Position numbers and translations under genes: made by a program. A DNA stretch of 64,000 nucleotides from Paenibacillus riograndensis SBR5 (GTDB lineage Bacteria; Bacillota; Bacilli; Paenibacillales; Paenibacillaceae), in contig NZ_LN831776.1 in the NCBI RefSeq assembly GCF_000981585.1, positions 387,001-451,000 of the forward strand, in the 5' to 3' direction. Shown here piece by piece: positions 48,289 to 58,486 of the stretch. The notes under the pieces are model-generated. The model ran no database searches, was not told the DNA's origin, and saw only the letters and a list, made by a program, of their open reading frames with translations. How positions within the stretch are numbered: the first letter of the stretch is position 1; each line of letters opens with the position of its first letter.

Positions 48289-48324
48289 AAAGGCGGCAAT
48301 CGGATAATCCGGCCGCTTTTTTTT
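48289..48324 (+). terminator. Terminator after the response-regulator gene
   Basis: AAAGGCGG pairs with CCGCTTTT, and a T-run follows. Confidence 0.75.
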
Positions 48325-48426
48325 ACATTTCGTTGATGAAGTGCTGCTGCTGCAATCCGGCAAACATCATATAAAGAGATAAACGATCGGTCACTTCCTG
48401 TCATGTCCCCCTTGCCCCATCCCTCT

Positions 48427-48432
48427 TATAAT
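48427..48432 (+). promoter_or_regulatory. -10 element of the megaprotein operon
   Basis: TATAAT 44 bases before the coding start; the -35 region (TGTCCC) is poor, as expected for a YesN-activated promoter. Confidence 0.45.
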
Positions 48433-48475
48433 CTGAACTGTACAAGTTGAACAACATAAACGAGGAGGAGTTAAA

Positions 48476-51400
48476 ATGAACGCCGGCAAGATTGCCACGC
48501 GGACTATGAAAGTATGGATTACTGCTATCGTCGTTTTTGTCATGATCAGTCCCGATATGCACGCATTTGCCGCTGGGCCCCGCCCGGAAGAGGCCTTCCT
48601 GTTGGACGCTACAAAGGCTGAGGGGAAAACTAAGCCTCCTGTTCTTGCTTTTCCTGTCATGAGCGATACGCATATTGGCATTGAAGATGTTTCCGTGGAT
48701 GCAGCCGCCAAATTTAAAGAAGCTTTAGCGGTTTATAACAAGCTCATCAAATATGATGCCGTAGTGGTTAACGGCGACTTGGTGGATAGCGGGAAGGTAG
48801 AACAGTACGACACGGCCATGAGCATTTTGAATAAAAATAAAATAAAAGGGGCCAAGCCGGTCATCGTTCCCGGCAACCATGAATACTACGCAAGCGAAGA
48901 GTTTGGCGGCGATAAGTATAAAGCGGCGGAACGGTTCTATGACAAGACCGGTATGAAAGCGAAAGGAAACGATGTGGAAGCCGTCAACCCGCAGACAGAA
49001 AATGCCGGCGTTTACTACGACACTTGGGTCAAGGGGTACCATTTTATTGTGATGGATCATGACCGCAGCGCCATGTCCGACGCCAAATACCAGTGGCTTG
49101 AGAAGAAGATCAGCACGGATCAGAAAGGGAAGAAGGCCGACCCTGCAAAACCGGTATTTGTGTTTACTCATTATCCGTACCGGGATACGACCTACGGCAG
49201 CGAAAGTGCAGGTTGGAAAAATCCGGCCGAGTATGCCAAATTTAAAACGGTCATGGCCAAGCATCCGAATGCCATGGTGTTTACCGGGCACACGCACTAT
49301 ACGCTGGAGCACCCCAATACGATCAACGCGGACGACGGATTCATACGCGTAAATGACGGCGCAACCGCGTTCGTACAGGGGCACGGTTACAGCAACGACG
49401 ACGATATTTATTTGGACAAAAAATTATCGCAAGGCTTGCTGGTTAAGGTGTATAACGACAAAGTTGTCATCGAAAGAAGAGAACTTGACCAGAACGGAGC
49501 CGTTATCGGAGAGCCATACAATATTAATTTGAAAAATCCCGTGAGTTCGGCAAAACAATATTCGACCGATATCCGCAATCCCGAATTCAAGACGGGGGCG
49601 AAGCTGACGGTATCTTCCGTCAACGCGGTATCTGCCATACTGGCATGGCCAAAGGCCGTGGACGACACGCGCGTCGATCATTATGAAATAACCGCGAATG
49701 ATAAGCTGATCGGAGCACCGCTCGTTATATCGCCATTTGCCGAGGCTCAGACCCATTCTTTTGCGGCAAAAGGGTTATTGCCCGATACGGAATATGCCGT
49801 ATCCATCAAAGCTGTCGACGCGTCCGGAAAATCGTCGCAGACGATAACCGCAGCCTTCAGAACTTCGGCTGCACCGGCAGGTTACGACCCGCAGCAAGCG
49901 GATGTTCTGGACATGGACTTCAAGAACGCAGCGGGCAATGTTGTGAAAGACCGTTCCATCAACCAAAACAATGCCGTGCTTGAGAATAACGCCAAGCTGA
50001 TGGAGGATTCCAAGTTTGGCAAGCAAGTGCTTGTCCTTGACGGAGCAGGCAGCCGGGGAATCCCGAGTTCTGTCGCACGGGTGAAGTACAACAGCAGTAT
50101 GTTCAAGCAGGATGCGTTTACGATTGAGACCGCCTTTTATATTTCGCCTGACAGCGATTTGTCTAAGGACGAGTACCACATTATCGGCAACTACGAGAAT
50201 GGCGGAATGTATCTCTATTACTCTGCTAAAGACAAGAAGTTTGTGTTTGACACCCAAAATTCGCACGATCCGGCCGAGTCGGGTGAAATCGCGGACGTGA
50301 AGGGAAAAGTGTTTTACCTCACCGCCGTATATGACGGAGATGCGGCACACGGGTATGCCAATGGTTCCATTCAGCTCTACGTGAACGGAGTTTTGGCCGG
50401 CAGCAACAAAACCGGGGGGCCGCTCCCGATCAACGAAACGAACGACTTGATTATCGGCGGCGATGTCGAAGCCTACGGCGATGTGATCCATCTGTTTGAA
50501 GGTGCGATCGACCATATGAAGATTTATTCCCGTCCGCTTAGCTCCGGGGAAGTTGCGGCGAACTATAACGCTGCTAGCGGAGCGGTCAAGATCGTAGGCG
50601 GACATGATATCGTGCTGTTCAAAGATGAAATCGCCTGGCTGGATGTCAAGGCGCCGGAAGATGCCGAGGCGGATTGGAGCATACCAGCGAATGGCGTCAT
50701 TAAGGAAGATGACGACAACGGCAACAGACGCGCAATTAAAGCAATGGCTCCCGGCGTCGAAACTGTTCGCGTAACGTCCGGGAACGGAAGCGATGCAGCC
50801 AGGGTGATCGTAGCCAATTATAATGTCAAACTGACGCTGAACGCCGGCATCCATAATACGGCAGACCTTGCCTCCATCATGGCGCCGGGTAAATCGGCAA
50901 CGAATTGGAGCTCGCTGTCGCCAGAAGTGGCGACCGTTGACGACCGCGGCATGGTGACCGCCAGAGTGATTGGCAATACGGTCATATCCGCTATGGTAGA
51001 CGGCCAGACAGTAAGGACCAGGGTGATCGTGGACCCCGATCCGGCTCAGTTCGAACCTCTGGACCCGATCGATATTTCGCACAGGCCAACAACGGCGCAA
51101 AAGGTCAGTCTGGCAGGCATTACACCTGCGGCCGCGGGCCAAGTGCTGCAAAAGGAAGTCAGCAAGTACGCGAAAACAGATCCCGCACTGCCGCAGGAAG
51201 TGAAGGACTATATTAACGGCGTCATTCCGGCGCCTACAGAGAAGTCGATTCCGGTATTGAACGGGAAACTTCCCGGTGAAATCCTGCCCGTTGATGCTGC
51301 AGATGTCAAATTCAGCGTCACGGACGTGACCTATGCGGCGAATGACAAACTCAGTGTTACGGATGCCACCTATACCGTATGGATTGCCACAAGCAAGGGT

Positions 51401-53554
51401 GTTGTCCGCATTAACCAGAACGAGGCATACTCGCGCGACGTCGTGCAAATGTTCGCAACACACCGTTATTTGCCTGATGATGATGTCCAGTTTATCTCAT
51501 CCGACGGGAACAACGGCATTTGGGCCGTAACGGGCAGCGGCGTATCCCATATCGCAATGATCCCGCTGGGCTATGAAGAAAAAGCGCAGATCATGAGCGA
51601 TAATCTGGAAGCCAATAACCTGCGACGCGGTCCTGGCGGTCAAATCGCCCTCCCGTTCTTGTCCGAAGGCAGCGGCTCGCCAGGAAACCGCCGCGGGTAT
51701 GAAACGGATAACGACGGGTTATGGACAGCCGATGCCATCGCCGGCGAATTATTCCGTACCGCAGTGGAGGAAGCCCGGAATCCAGACAGCGAGCAGGCCA
51801 AACAGGCACGCGCGCGGGCGACAAGATCCGTCGAAGCCGATCTGTTGCTCATGTACGTCACGGGACGCGCAGGGCAAATCGAGTCCAAAATCCGGATGCT
51901 GCCATACAGCACAATGGATGTCGGTTCGATGAGCTACTCCTATTTGCGGGCAGGAGGGAACCGGGATAACCCTGCCGATTATGTGTATGCAGGACCGGCG
52001 GAGACCGAGAAACGAACGATTCAGGGCTTTATCAGCCGGACGATGGGCATCGACAAGGAAGGCTTCGACAAGCATAACAGCTGGGACGGCATTTTCTATA
52101 AAAAAGGCTTGACGGTTGACGGCAACAGCTATTCTTACAATACGACGGATTCGTTGACAGACCCGACAAATACGGGGAATAGTGATGTTAGAAAGAAAGG
52201 CTGGGGCGAATTTGCCGGTTCGGTCGTCAATTCCGCGAACGGTATTCCCGAAAGACTTGCCAAGCTCTTTACCGATCTGGGTGCAACCGAGCAGGACTTG
52301 TACTACAAGGGCGATACCAGCGCCGACGAAATTCTTGGACATATGTATTTGTACAAAATTGCTTACGATACACTGGGCACCGGACCGAACGCTGATCACG
52401 AGCTGGGACGGCTGATTGCCAATGCGGCGGGAGAGTTCGCACGGCATATTATCAACAACGGCTACACGATCACCGATATTACCGGGCAGCCGACCGTTCA
52501 CGGAAAGTACACAGCCTACACGTTCGGCCGCACCGAAGACGCCGGCGAGGACACCGCACTACGGGCGGCAGAGCTGATGACCATCTTCAAGACGGCTGCC
52601 TATATCACGGGCAACGACATGTTCCTGAACGAGTATCGCAAGGTGGCCAGGGACTATGTGTATCCGTCCGTATTTGAAAATGCGGATGCTTATAACGATG
52701 TAGTGGGCGGTACTAAAGGGGAAGGACCGCTTGCGGGCGTCAAAGAGCTTGCAGACGTTGTAATGCCGCCGCAGAGCGGGACTGCCAAAGGATACATGAA
52801 CCGGTTGAACCAGCGCTGGGCGAGCTATTATTACGCCAGTAGAAGAGACGGCGACCCGTCTCCGTTCACCTGGTACAACTATTCGGACGAGCGGCAGGCG
52901 ATGTTCACTTTCTACAATCTGATCACCATTCCGGAAAAGCCGGAAGACGGAGATATTGCGTTCATGATTCGCAAAGGACTCGACAACTGGTACAACTCCA
53001 ACATGCAGTACGAGGACGAACCGCTGTGGGATTATATTTACCAGCTTGCTTATCCTGAGAAGAAAGTGATCGATGTGGACAAAGCGGCATGGGTGCTGAA
53101 ACGGACGCCGATCGACCGGACGGATTATTACGTCAATCTTACCGGCCGCACTGATATTTCGTGGTTTGTAACAAAAGCGATCACCAATGCCGACGACGGT
53201 TATAACGACAGAACTTCGGACGGAGGTCTCATCACCAGTGCAGGTGTTCCTGCGGCCAACGGGATCGTATACGACCCTGCGACAGGGCAATACATCAAGC
53301 AGCCTGTTAAGGAAGGCGACCTGTTTGTTGCCAGAACAAGAAGACAGGAAGGCAGACATGTGCAAACGGCTGTGAAGGATGATCCGACCAGGAAGGTTGC
53401 GGTTTCGCCTGACGAACGTCCGTTAACGCGCCCCGGCGACAGCATGTTCGCACTTGACGACGGGGGCAATGAACAGGTGTGGGATTACGGGAACGCGTTC
53501 AACGCTCCGTATTGGATGGCACGATACTATGGCATGATTACCGGGGATCGTTAA
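48476..53554 (+). CDS. Secreted multidomain metallophosphoesterase (1692 residues)
   Basis: Signal peptide 1-33 (VWITAIVVFVMISPDMHAFAA), then a calcineurin-like phosphoesterase domain (about 50-335) with all metal motifs: DTH (64-66), GD (100-101), GNHE (133-136), FTHYPY, GHTH (271-274). Next Fn3 (about 380-465), LamG/concanavalin-like (about 480-700), Big-type immunoglobulin region (about 700-860), a propeller-like stretch (about 960-1060), and a C-terminal helical domain (about 1070-1692) with SADEILGHMYLYKIAYDTLG and DERQAMFTFYNLI, resembling an alpha/alpha toroid of unknown family. No anchor motif at the C-terminus. Good AGGAGG before ATG. It precedes a sugar importer with a 30-base gap, so it probably frees ligand for it. 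Confidence 0.85.
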   Translation: MNAGKIATRTMKVWITAIVVFVMISPDMHAFAAGPRPEEAFLLDATKAEGKTKPPVLAFPVMSDTHIGIEDVSVDAAAKFKEALAVYNKLIKYDAVVVNGDLVDSGKVEQYDTAMSILNKNKIKGAKPVIVPGNHEYYASEEFGGDKYKAAERFYDKTGMKAKGNDVEAVNPQTENAGVYYDTWVKGYHFIVMDHDRSAMSDAKYQWLEKKISTDQKGKKADPAKPVFVFTHYPYRDTTYGSESAGWKNPAEYAKFKTVMAKHPNAMVFTGHTHYTLEHPNTINADDGFIRVNDGATAFVQGHGYSNDDDIYLDKKLSQGLLVKVYNDKVVIERRELDQNGAVIGEPYNINLKNPVSSAKQYSTDIRNPEFKTGAKLTVSSVNAVSAILAWPKAVDDTRVDHYEITANDKLIGAPLVISPFAEAQTHSFAAKGLLPDTEYAVSIKAVDASGKSSQTITAAFRTSAAPAGYDPQQADVLDMDFKNAAGNVVKDRSINQNNAVLENNAKLMEDSKFGKQVLVLDGAGSRGIPSSVARVKYNSSMFKQDAFTIETAFYISPDSDLSKDEYHIIGNYENGGMYLYYSAKDKKFVFDTQNSHDPAESGEIADVKGKVFYLTAVYDGDAAHGYANGSIQLYVNGVLAGSNKTGGPLPINETNDLIIGGDVEAYGDVIHLFEGAIDHMKIYSRPLSSGEVAANYNAASGAVKIVGGHDIVLFKDEIAWLDVKAPEDAEADWSIPANGVIKEDDDNGNRRAIKAMAPGVETVRVTSGNGSDAARVIVANYNVKLTLNAGIHNTADLASIMAPGKSATNWSSLSPEVATVDDRGMVTARVIGNTVISAMVDGQTVRTRVIVDPDPAQFEPLDPIDISHRPTTAQKVSLAGITPAAAGQVLQKEVSKYAKTDPALPQEVKDYINGVIPAPTEKSIPVLNGKLPGEILPVDAADVKFSVTDVTYAANDKLSVTDATYTVWIATSKGVVRINQNEAYSRDVVQMFATHRYLPDDDVQFISSDGNNGIWAVTGSGVSHIAMIPLGYEEKAQIMSDNLEANNLRRGPGGQIALPFLSEGSGSPGNRRGYETDNDGLWTADAIAGELFRTAVEEARNPDSEQAKQARARATRSVEADLLLMYVTGRAGQIESKIRMLPYSTMDVGSMSYSYLRAGGNRDNPADYVYAGPAETEKRTIQGFISRTMGIDKEGFDKHNSWDGIFYKKGLTVDGNSYSYNTTDSLTDPTNTGNSDVRKKGWGEFAGSVVNSANGIPERLAKLFTDLGATEQDLYYKGDTSADEILGHMYLYKIAYDTLGTGPNADHELGRLIANAAGEFARHIINNGYTITDITGQPTVHGKYTAYTFGRTEDAGEDTALRAAELMTIFKTAAYITGNDMFLNEYRKVARDYVYPSVFENADAYNDVVGGTKGEGPLAGVKELADVVMPPQSGTAKGYMNRLNQRWASYYYASRRDGDPSPFTWYNYSDERQAMFTFYNLITIPEKPEDGDIAFMIRKGLDNWYNSNMQYEDEPLWDYIYQLAYPEKKVIDVDKAAWVLKRTPIDRTDYYVNLTGRTDISWFVTKAITNADDGYNDRTSDGGLITSAGVPAANGIVYDPATGQYIKQPVKEGDLFVARTRRQEGRHVQTAVKDDPTRKVAVSPDERPLTRPGDSMFALDDGGNEQVWDYGNAFNAPYWMARYYGMITGDR

Positions 53555-53584
53555 ATGATCCAGGGTGATCGGGAGGAGAAACAA

Positions 53585-54946
53585 ATGATGAAATGGCAAA
53601 AAAACGGACTTATCATGCTGCTTGTATTATGCATCGGCCTGCTCTCGGCCTGCAGCAGCGGCAGCCAGGGAGGGGGAGCGTCGTCTGACGGCGCTTCTTC
53701 CCCGCAAGCCCAGGAAGCGGAGGGCAGCGGCCAACCGAAAAACGTCAAGCTGGTGTTCTGGAATACGTCGTATCCGACGATTGATGCGAACAATAAAACG
53801 AAGAGGAAGGAAGACTTCTACATTTACAAGGCGATCAAACGCTATGAAGAGGCGAATCCGGGCATTACGATCGATATCCAGGATATCCCGGACGGCACGA
53901 ACGCGATGACCAAGTTCCAGACGGCCGGCATCGCCAAGAACGGTCCGGATATTACGAATCTTTGGTCCGGCAGCTACACGCTTGATTTGAAGCAATATTT
54001 GCAGCCGCTGGATCAGTACCTGAAGCAGGAACAGATCGATGCGCTGACAGGCTGGAACGCAGCGACCGAAAATTTTGCCGACAACGGTACGATTTACGGG
54101 GTTCCCGACGGCAGCGATGGTACGATCGGCATTTTGTATAACAAGGAACTTTTCGCTGACGCAGGCATCGATCCGGAAAAGCTGGACCTGAACAACGCTA
54201 AGCAGTTTATGGACATGCTGCAGAAGATCAAGGACAAAGGCTTTACCCCGATCGGCATGGGCGATGACGGCGATTTTGTCTACTTCCTTGATTATTGGTT
54301 CGCGCAAATGGTCGGCACGGCTGGCATTAACGACATCACGAACGGAAAAATGAAGTTCAATAATCCGGAGCTGCTTAATGTCGTTCAGCAATACGTTCAG
54401 CTGTACAAAAACGGATTCGTCACGAATGACCAGCCGCAAACGCAATTTTACAACGGCAAGGTGGCGCTTATTTTCGGCGGCTTCGGCTACATCAAGGATG
54501 CGCGGGCAGCGCTTGGCGATAAGCTGGGCATGATGAAAATTCCTGATTTCAGCGAATCCGCACTTGTGCATAACGGCGGTGTCGGGGGCAGTGGAGCAGA
54601 TTTTGTTGTATCCAAGTCATCGGAGCACCCGGAGGAAGCATTGAAGTTCATTATGTTCCTGCTGAGCGAGGAAGAGCAAATTGCCCGCTTCAAAGACGGG
54701 TACGGCAAGCTGCTTAACGTGAAAAACGTAGATGTCAGCAAGCTGACCGACGATCCGCTCATTGTTCAGCAGCAGCAGTGGGCAAACGAGGAGAGCACGA
54801 TATTCTGGCCGGATAATATCTATCCTTCGGAATTGTCGTCTTATATCAGCTCGCTGAATTCGCTGGTGATTAAGCAACAGCTTTCCGCCGAAGATTTCTT
54901 GTCCAAGCTCGATCAGAAGCGCGACGAGATCATCGCACAAAAATAA
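53585..54946 (+). CDS. Sugar ABC transporter substrate-binding lipoprotein
   Basis: A 453-residue lipoprotein; lipobox LLSAC (Cys about 22), then Ser-rich linker and family 1 solute-binding domain with VLVF-type N-strand (KLVFWNTSYP), GVPDGSDGTIGILYNKELF and GGFGYIKD. ATG 53585 six bases after GGGAGGAG; upstream starts lie nearer the previous gene. Feeds the two permeases that follow. Confidence 0.9.
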   Translation: MMKWQKNGLIMLLVLCIGLLSACSSGSQGGGASSDGASSPQAQEAEGSGQPKNVKLVFWNTSYPTIDANNKTKRKEDFYIYKAIKRYEEANPGITIDIQDIPDGTNAMTKFQTAGIAKNGPDITNLWSGSYTLDLKQYLQPLDQYLKQEQIDALTGWNAATENFADNGTIYGVPDGSDGTIGILYNKELFADAGIDPEKLDLNNAKQFMDMLQKIKDKGFTPIGMGDDGDFVYFLDYWFAQMVGTAGINDITNGKMKFNNPELLNVVQQYVQLYKNGFVTNDQPQTQFYNGKVALIFGGFGYIKDARAALGDKLGMMKIPDFSESALVHNGGVGGSGADFVVSKSSEHPEEALKFIMFLLSEEEQIARFKDGYGKLLNVKNVDVSKLTDDPLIVQQQQWANEESTIFWPDNIYPSELSSYISSLNSLVIKQQLSAEDFLSKLDQKRDEIIAQK

Positions 54947-54965
54947 AACCAAGAGGTTGAACCCG

Positions 54966-55838
54966 ATGCATTATCGTACAAAACAAATATGGTCCGGTTA
55001 TCTGTCGCTCGCTCCTGCTTTCCTTGCGCTTGCCGTTTTCATCTTCTACCCGATGGTCAATACGTTCCTGCACAGCTTTACGAAGTGGGACGGGAATACG
55101 GCGCGCTGGATCGGACTGAGCAATTACAAGTTTATTTTCACGAATGGCGAGCTGTGGACCCTGCTGCGCAACAATGCAATTTTTCTGCTGTCGATTCCGG
55201 GCATCCTGCTCCTTTCGTTGATCGTGTCCGTGCTGCTCTTCGAACAGATGCCTGGTTGGCGCTTCTTCCGCTCGCTTTATTATATTCCGACCATTCTTTC
55301 TTCGGTGGTTGTCGGGCTGCTGATGAAGTCGATGTTCTCCCCGTCCGGGGTCGTCAATCAATGGATTGGCGCCCTCGGCCTGCCGGGGGGTGACACGGAA
55401 TGGCTCGCTTATACGCCGACGGCGTTTATGGTATTGATCTTTTGCTTTTACTGGCAGACGCTCGGGCAAGGGGTGCTGCTTTTCTTATCCGGGCTATCGT
55501 CCGTTTCGCCTGAAATCTTCGAATCGGCAAGCATCGATGGAGCCGGCTGGTGGCAACGTTTGTTTCATATTGTGATTCCGTCGCTGGTGCCGACGATCGC
55601 TTATTTTACCGTAACGAACGTCATTTATTGCTTTATCGGGCTGTTCTCGCTTGTTTATGCCGTGACCAGAGGCGGCCCGGGGCTGGAAACGACACCGATC
55701 GACTATATGATCTATATCAAAGCTTTCCAATCGCCGGATCAGCTCGGTTACGCAAGCGCCTTGTCCATCGTGTTGTTCGCCATTGTGTTGTTCGTTTCCT
55801 GGCTGCAACTAAGGCTGTCCAGCCGATTTGAGAATTAA
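54966..55838 (+). CDS. Sugar ABC transporter permease (MalF/UgpA type)
   Basis: A 290-residue membrane protein with six helices; EAA loop ESASIDGAGWWQRLFHIVIP. ATG 54966 nine bases after AAGAGG. Partner of the next permease; the ATPase must be supplied in trans. Confidence 0.9.
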   Translation: MHYRTKQIWSGYLSLAPAFLALAVFIFYPMVNTFLHSFTKWDGNTARWIGLSNYKFIFTNGELWTLLRNNAIFLLSIPGILLLSLIVSVLLFEQMPGWRFFRSLYYIPTILSSVVVGLLMKSMFSPSGVVNQWIGALGLPGGDTEWLAYTPTAFMVLIFCFYWQTLGQGVLLFLSGLSSVSPEIFESASIDGAGWWQRLFHIVIPSLVPTIAYFTVTNVIYCFIGLFSLVYAVTRGGPGLETTPIDYMIYIKAFQSPDQLGYASALSIVLFAIVLFVSWLQLRLSSRFEN

Positions 55839-55850
55839 AGGAGCAACGTT

Positions 55851-56681
55851 ATGGTTTACAAGAAGTCGTTTTTCACAAAAAGCATCATTTACATCGTGCT
55901 GATCGCCATCGCGGTGGTTGATTTTTATCCGATTGTATATATGGGAATGAACAGCATGCGGACGTCGGTCGATTTTTTCAAAAATCCCGGCGGGTTTCCC
56001 GAATCGTTCAATTTCCTTAATTTCGAGGCGCTTTATTTGCAGTTTGACGTGTTACGCTTATTCGGCAATACATTGTTTTGTGTGGCTGTTGCCTTCGTGT
56101 TGACGATGGCACTTTCCATTCCGGCAGCCTATGCGTTCTCCAAAATGTCGTTTCCGTACCGGTCCGCGCTCTACTTGCTGATGATTGCCACGATGACGAT
56201 CCCGAGCATCACGTTTATCGTGCCGAACTTTTTGCTGATGTCGCAATGGGGGCTTGTCGACCATTTTCTGTCCGTCATCCTGATGTGGGCGATTACGAGC
56301 ATTTCGTCCAACGTATTTTTGCTGACATCGCAAATGCGCGGCATTCCGAATGAAATCCTGGAGGCGAGTCAGATCGACGGCATCGGTTATTTTCAAACGT
56401 TATGGCGTTTGATTATCCCATTGTCGGTACCGGGCATCATGACGCTGGCGATTTTTAACTCGACGGTCTGGTGGAACGATTTGTTTACGCCGTTAATTTT
56501 TTTGCAATCGGATGAACTGAAAACGATGACCGTCGCGGTCGCCACGATACTGAAGCGGTTCGACACCGATTATCCGCTGCTGTTAGCCGGGCTGTTCATG
56601 ACTTCACTGCCGCCGATGCTCATTTATATCGGATTGCAAAAATATATTAGAAAAGGACTTGTCACCGGTTCCGTCAAATAA
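55851..56681 (+). CDS. Sugar ABC transporter permease (MalG/UgpE type)
   Basis: A 276-residue permease; EAA loop EASQIDGIGYFQTLWRLIIP and C-terminus KGLVTGSVK typical of the family. AAAGGAG before ATG, 12 bases from the previous gene. Confidence 0.92.
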   Translation: MVYKKSFFTKSIIYIVLIAIAVVDFYPIVYMGMNSMRTSVDFFKNPGGFPESFNFLNFEALYLQFDVLRLFGNTLFCVAVAFVLTMALSIPAAYAFSKMSFPYRSALYLLMIATMTIPSITFIVPNFLLMSQWGLVDHFLSVILMWAITSISSNVFLLTSQMRGIPNEILEASQIDGIGYFQTLWRLIIPLSVPGIMTLAIFNSTVWWNDLFTPLIFLQSDELKTMTVAVATILKRFDTDYPLLLAGLFMTSLPPMLIYIGLQKYIRKGLVTGSVK

Positions 56682-56704
56682 ATGAAAAAACAGAGGTGCT
56701 ATCT

Positions 56705-57919
56705 ATGACGCAACAGCCGATACGCTTAGCGATTGTAGGCGGCAATCGAGGCAGCCGCTTTTACGACCTGCTCGCATGGATCGCCGATCGAATCCGGTTG
56801 GCGGCGATATGTGATGTGGATGACCGGATATTGAGCAATTGGAAGGAGCAATATCCATCGATTCAAACCTATCAGAACTATGAGCAGCTGCTGCAAAATC
56901 CGGACATCGACGCCGTATTTTTGGCCAGTCCGATGCTGCTGCATGCCCGGCAGTCTATCGATGCGCTGAAGGCGGGTAAGCATGTGTTAAGCGAAGTGAT
57001 CGCCGCTCATACGGTGGAGGAGGCATGGGAGCTTGTCGAGACAGTGGAGCAGACCGGTCTCGTCTACATGATGGCGGAAAACTATTGCTTCTCACGCACG
57101 AGTCTAATGATCCGGCATATGGCGGAGCAAGGTCTGTTCGGCGAAATCACCTATATGGAGGGAGGCTATATCCATGATTTGCGTGCGCTCGTCCATCAGC
57201 CGGACGGTTCGTTGAATTGGCGCGGGCAACTCCATCATACCTATAACGGCATGAACTATCCGACCCATTCGCTTGGTCCGCTTGCGGGGTGGATTGCAGT
57301 GAACAAGCAGGGCGGGGACCAGTTGGAGAGCATATCCACTTACGTGTCCAACTCCCGTGCCTTGCGGAAATATTTCCATGAGCAGTTTGGCGGGAATCAC
57401 CCGGCGGCCCAGGACGGGTATTGGAAACAGGGGGACTGCGCAGTAACGGCCGTCCGTACCCGAGGCGGCGTCCTTATTACGCTGCGTGTTGACTGGACGT
57501 CTGTTCGGCCCCATAATATGCGCCATTATGCGCTGCAGGGGACAGCGGGCGCTTATTTGTCGGCCCGCCATGACCAGGAAGGCGATCTGATCTGGCTGCG
57601 TGACCGTTCGCCGATTGCGGATGATGGGGCGGACAAGTGGGAATCGCTTGAGCGCTACCGGCCGGAATACGACCACCCGCTATGGAAGCAATGGGCGCAT
57701 CACGCTTCCTTATCCGGGCACGGCGGCGGGGATTTCCTAGTGATGGAGGAATTTGCTTCGGCCATTACAGAGCAGCGTTCCCCGGCAATCGACGTGTACG
57801 ATGCGGTGACGTGGAGCAGCATTTTTCCGTTGTCGATGGAATCGGTTGCGGCTGGCGGCAAGCCGCTCGCTATCCCTGATTTTGCAAGAAACAGGGGTAA
57901 GCAAGAAGGGAGAGGCTAA
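56705..57919 (+). CDS. Gfo/Idh/MocA-fold protein, GH109-like NAD-dependent glycosidase candidate
   Basis: A 404-residue protein with an N-terminal Rossmann fold (IRLAIVGGNRGSRF) and a C-terminal Gfo/Idh domain. The catalytic EKP triad of dehydrogenases is instead SEVIAA with Glu97. Features of GH109 are visible: ENYC, EGGYIHDLR (Tyr155, His157), WRGQLHHTYNGMNYPTHSLGP (Tyr185, His188). GH109 enzymes hydrolyse alpha-linked amino sugars using NAD without net oxidation. ATG 56705 follows AGAGGTG by eight bases. It is inside a sugar-importer operon, so an imported glycoside as substrate is inferred. It could instead be an ordinary dehydrogenase with altered site. Confidence 0.75.
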   Translation: MTQQPIRLAIVGGNRGSRFYDLLAWIADRIRLAAICDVDDRILSNWKEQYPSIQTYQNYEQLLQNPDIDAVFLASPMLLHARQSIDALKAGKHVLSEVIAAHTVEEAWELVETVEQTGLVYMMAENYCFSRTSLMIRHMAEQGLFGEITYMEGGYIHDLRALVHQPDGSLNWRGQLHHTYNGMNYPTHSLGPLAGWIAVNKQGGDQLESISTYVSNSRALRKYFHEQFGGNHPAAQDGYWKQGDCAVTAVRTRGGVLITLRVDWTSVRPHNMRHYALQGTAGAYLSARHDQEGDLIWLRDRSPIADDGADKWESLERYRPEYDHPLWKQWAHHASLSGHGGGDFLVMEEFASAITEQRSPAIDVYDAVTWSSIFPLSMESVAAGGKPLAIPDFARNRGKQEGRG

Positions 57920-57921
57920 TT

Positions 57922-58485
57922 ATGAACGGGGAGAGAGCACCGGAGGAACAGCAGCTGCCCCAGCTGGTCATGCGCAGAGACAGCTTGTCCGATTTGCCTG
58001 ATATCGTGCTGCCAGCAGGGTACCGGCTGCGCCATTTCGAACCGGGCGATGACATGCATTGGGAGCGGTTGGTTGAATTGTCGTTCGGATGGACCCGCAG
58101 CTTTGCGGAACAAATCGGCGGGAACGCTTATTTTCGGGCCGAACGGGTATTATTTATTTGCTGTGGCGACATTCCCGCCGCTACAGCAACCGCCTGGCAC
58201 GAGCCGAAGTGGGGGGAGGCGTGCGGTTATTTGCACATGGTCGGAGTACATCCGGACCATGGGGGCAAAGGGCTCGGCTATGCCGCCAGCCTCGCCGCAT
58301 TGCGGCAAATGCGGGAAGACGGCCGCCGGCACGCGGTTTTGGAAACGGACGATTTTCGGCTGCCGGCGATTAAAATCTACAAGAAGCTAAATTTCAACCC
58401 CGTTTACGAGCATGACAACCATCCGAAGCGCTGGGAGCAAGTCTATCGGAAACTTGGCTTACATCTGGAAGAAAGAGGAGAATGA
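57922..58485 (+). CDS. GNAT-family acetyltransferase
   Basis: A 187-residue GNAT fold with acetyl-CoA loop MVGVHPDHGGKGLGYAAS (about 104-122) and C-terminal ETDDFRLPAIKIYKKLNF. Two bases after the GH109-like gene and one base before the PP2C gene start. Its acceptor is unknown; in this operon an amino sugar is plausible. Confidence 0.88.
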   Translation: MNGERAPEEQQLPQLVMRRDSLSDLPDIVLPAGYRLRHFEPGDDMHWERLVELSFGWTRSFAEQIGGNAYFRAERVLFICCGDIPAATATAWHEPKWGEACGYLHMVGVHPDHGGKGLGYAASLAALRQMREDGRRHAVLETDDFRLPAIKIYKKLNFNPVYEHDNHPKRWEQVYRKLGLHLEERGE

Positions 58486-58486
58486 T

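Noticed and set aside
49775..51463. 562-codon minus-strand frame inside the megaprotein gene
   Set aside because: Amino-acid content is random-like; the plus strand carries recognisable domains.
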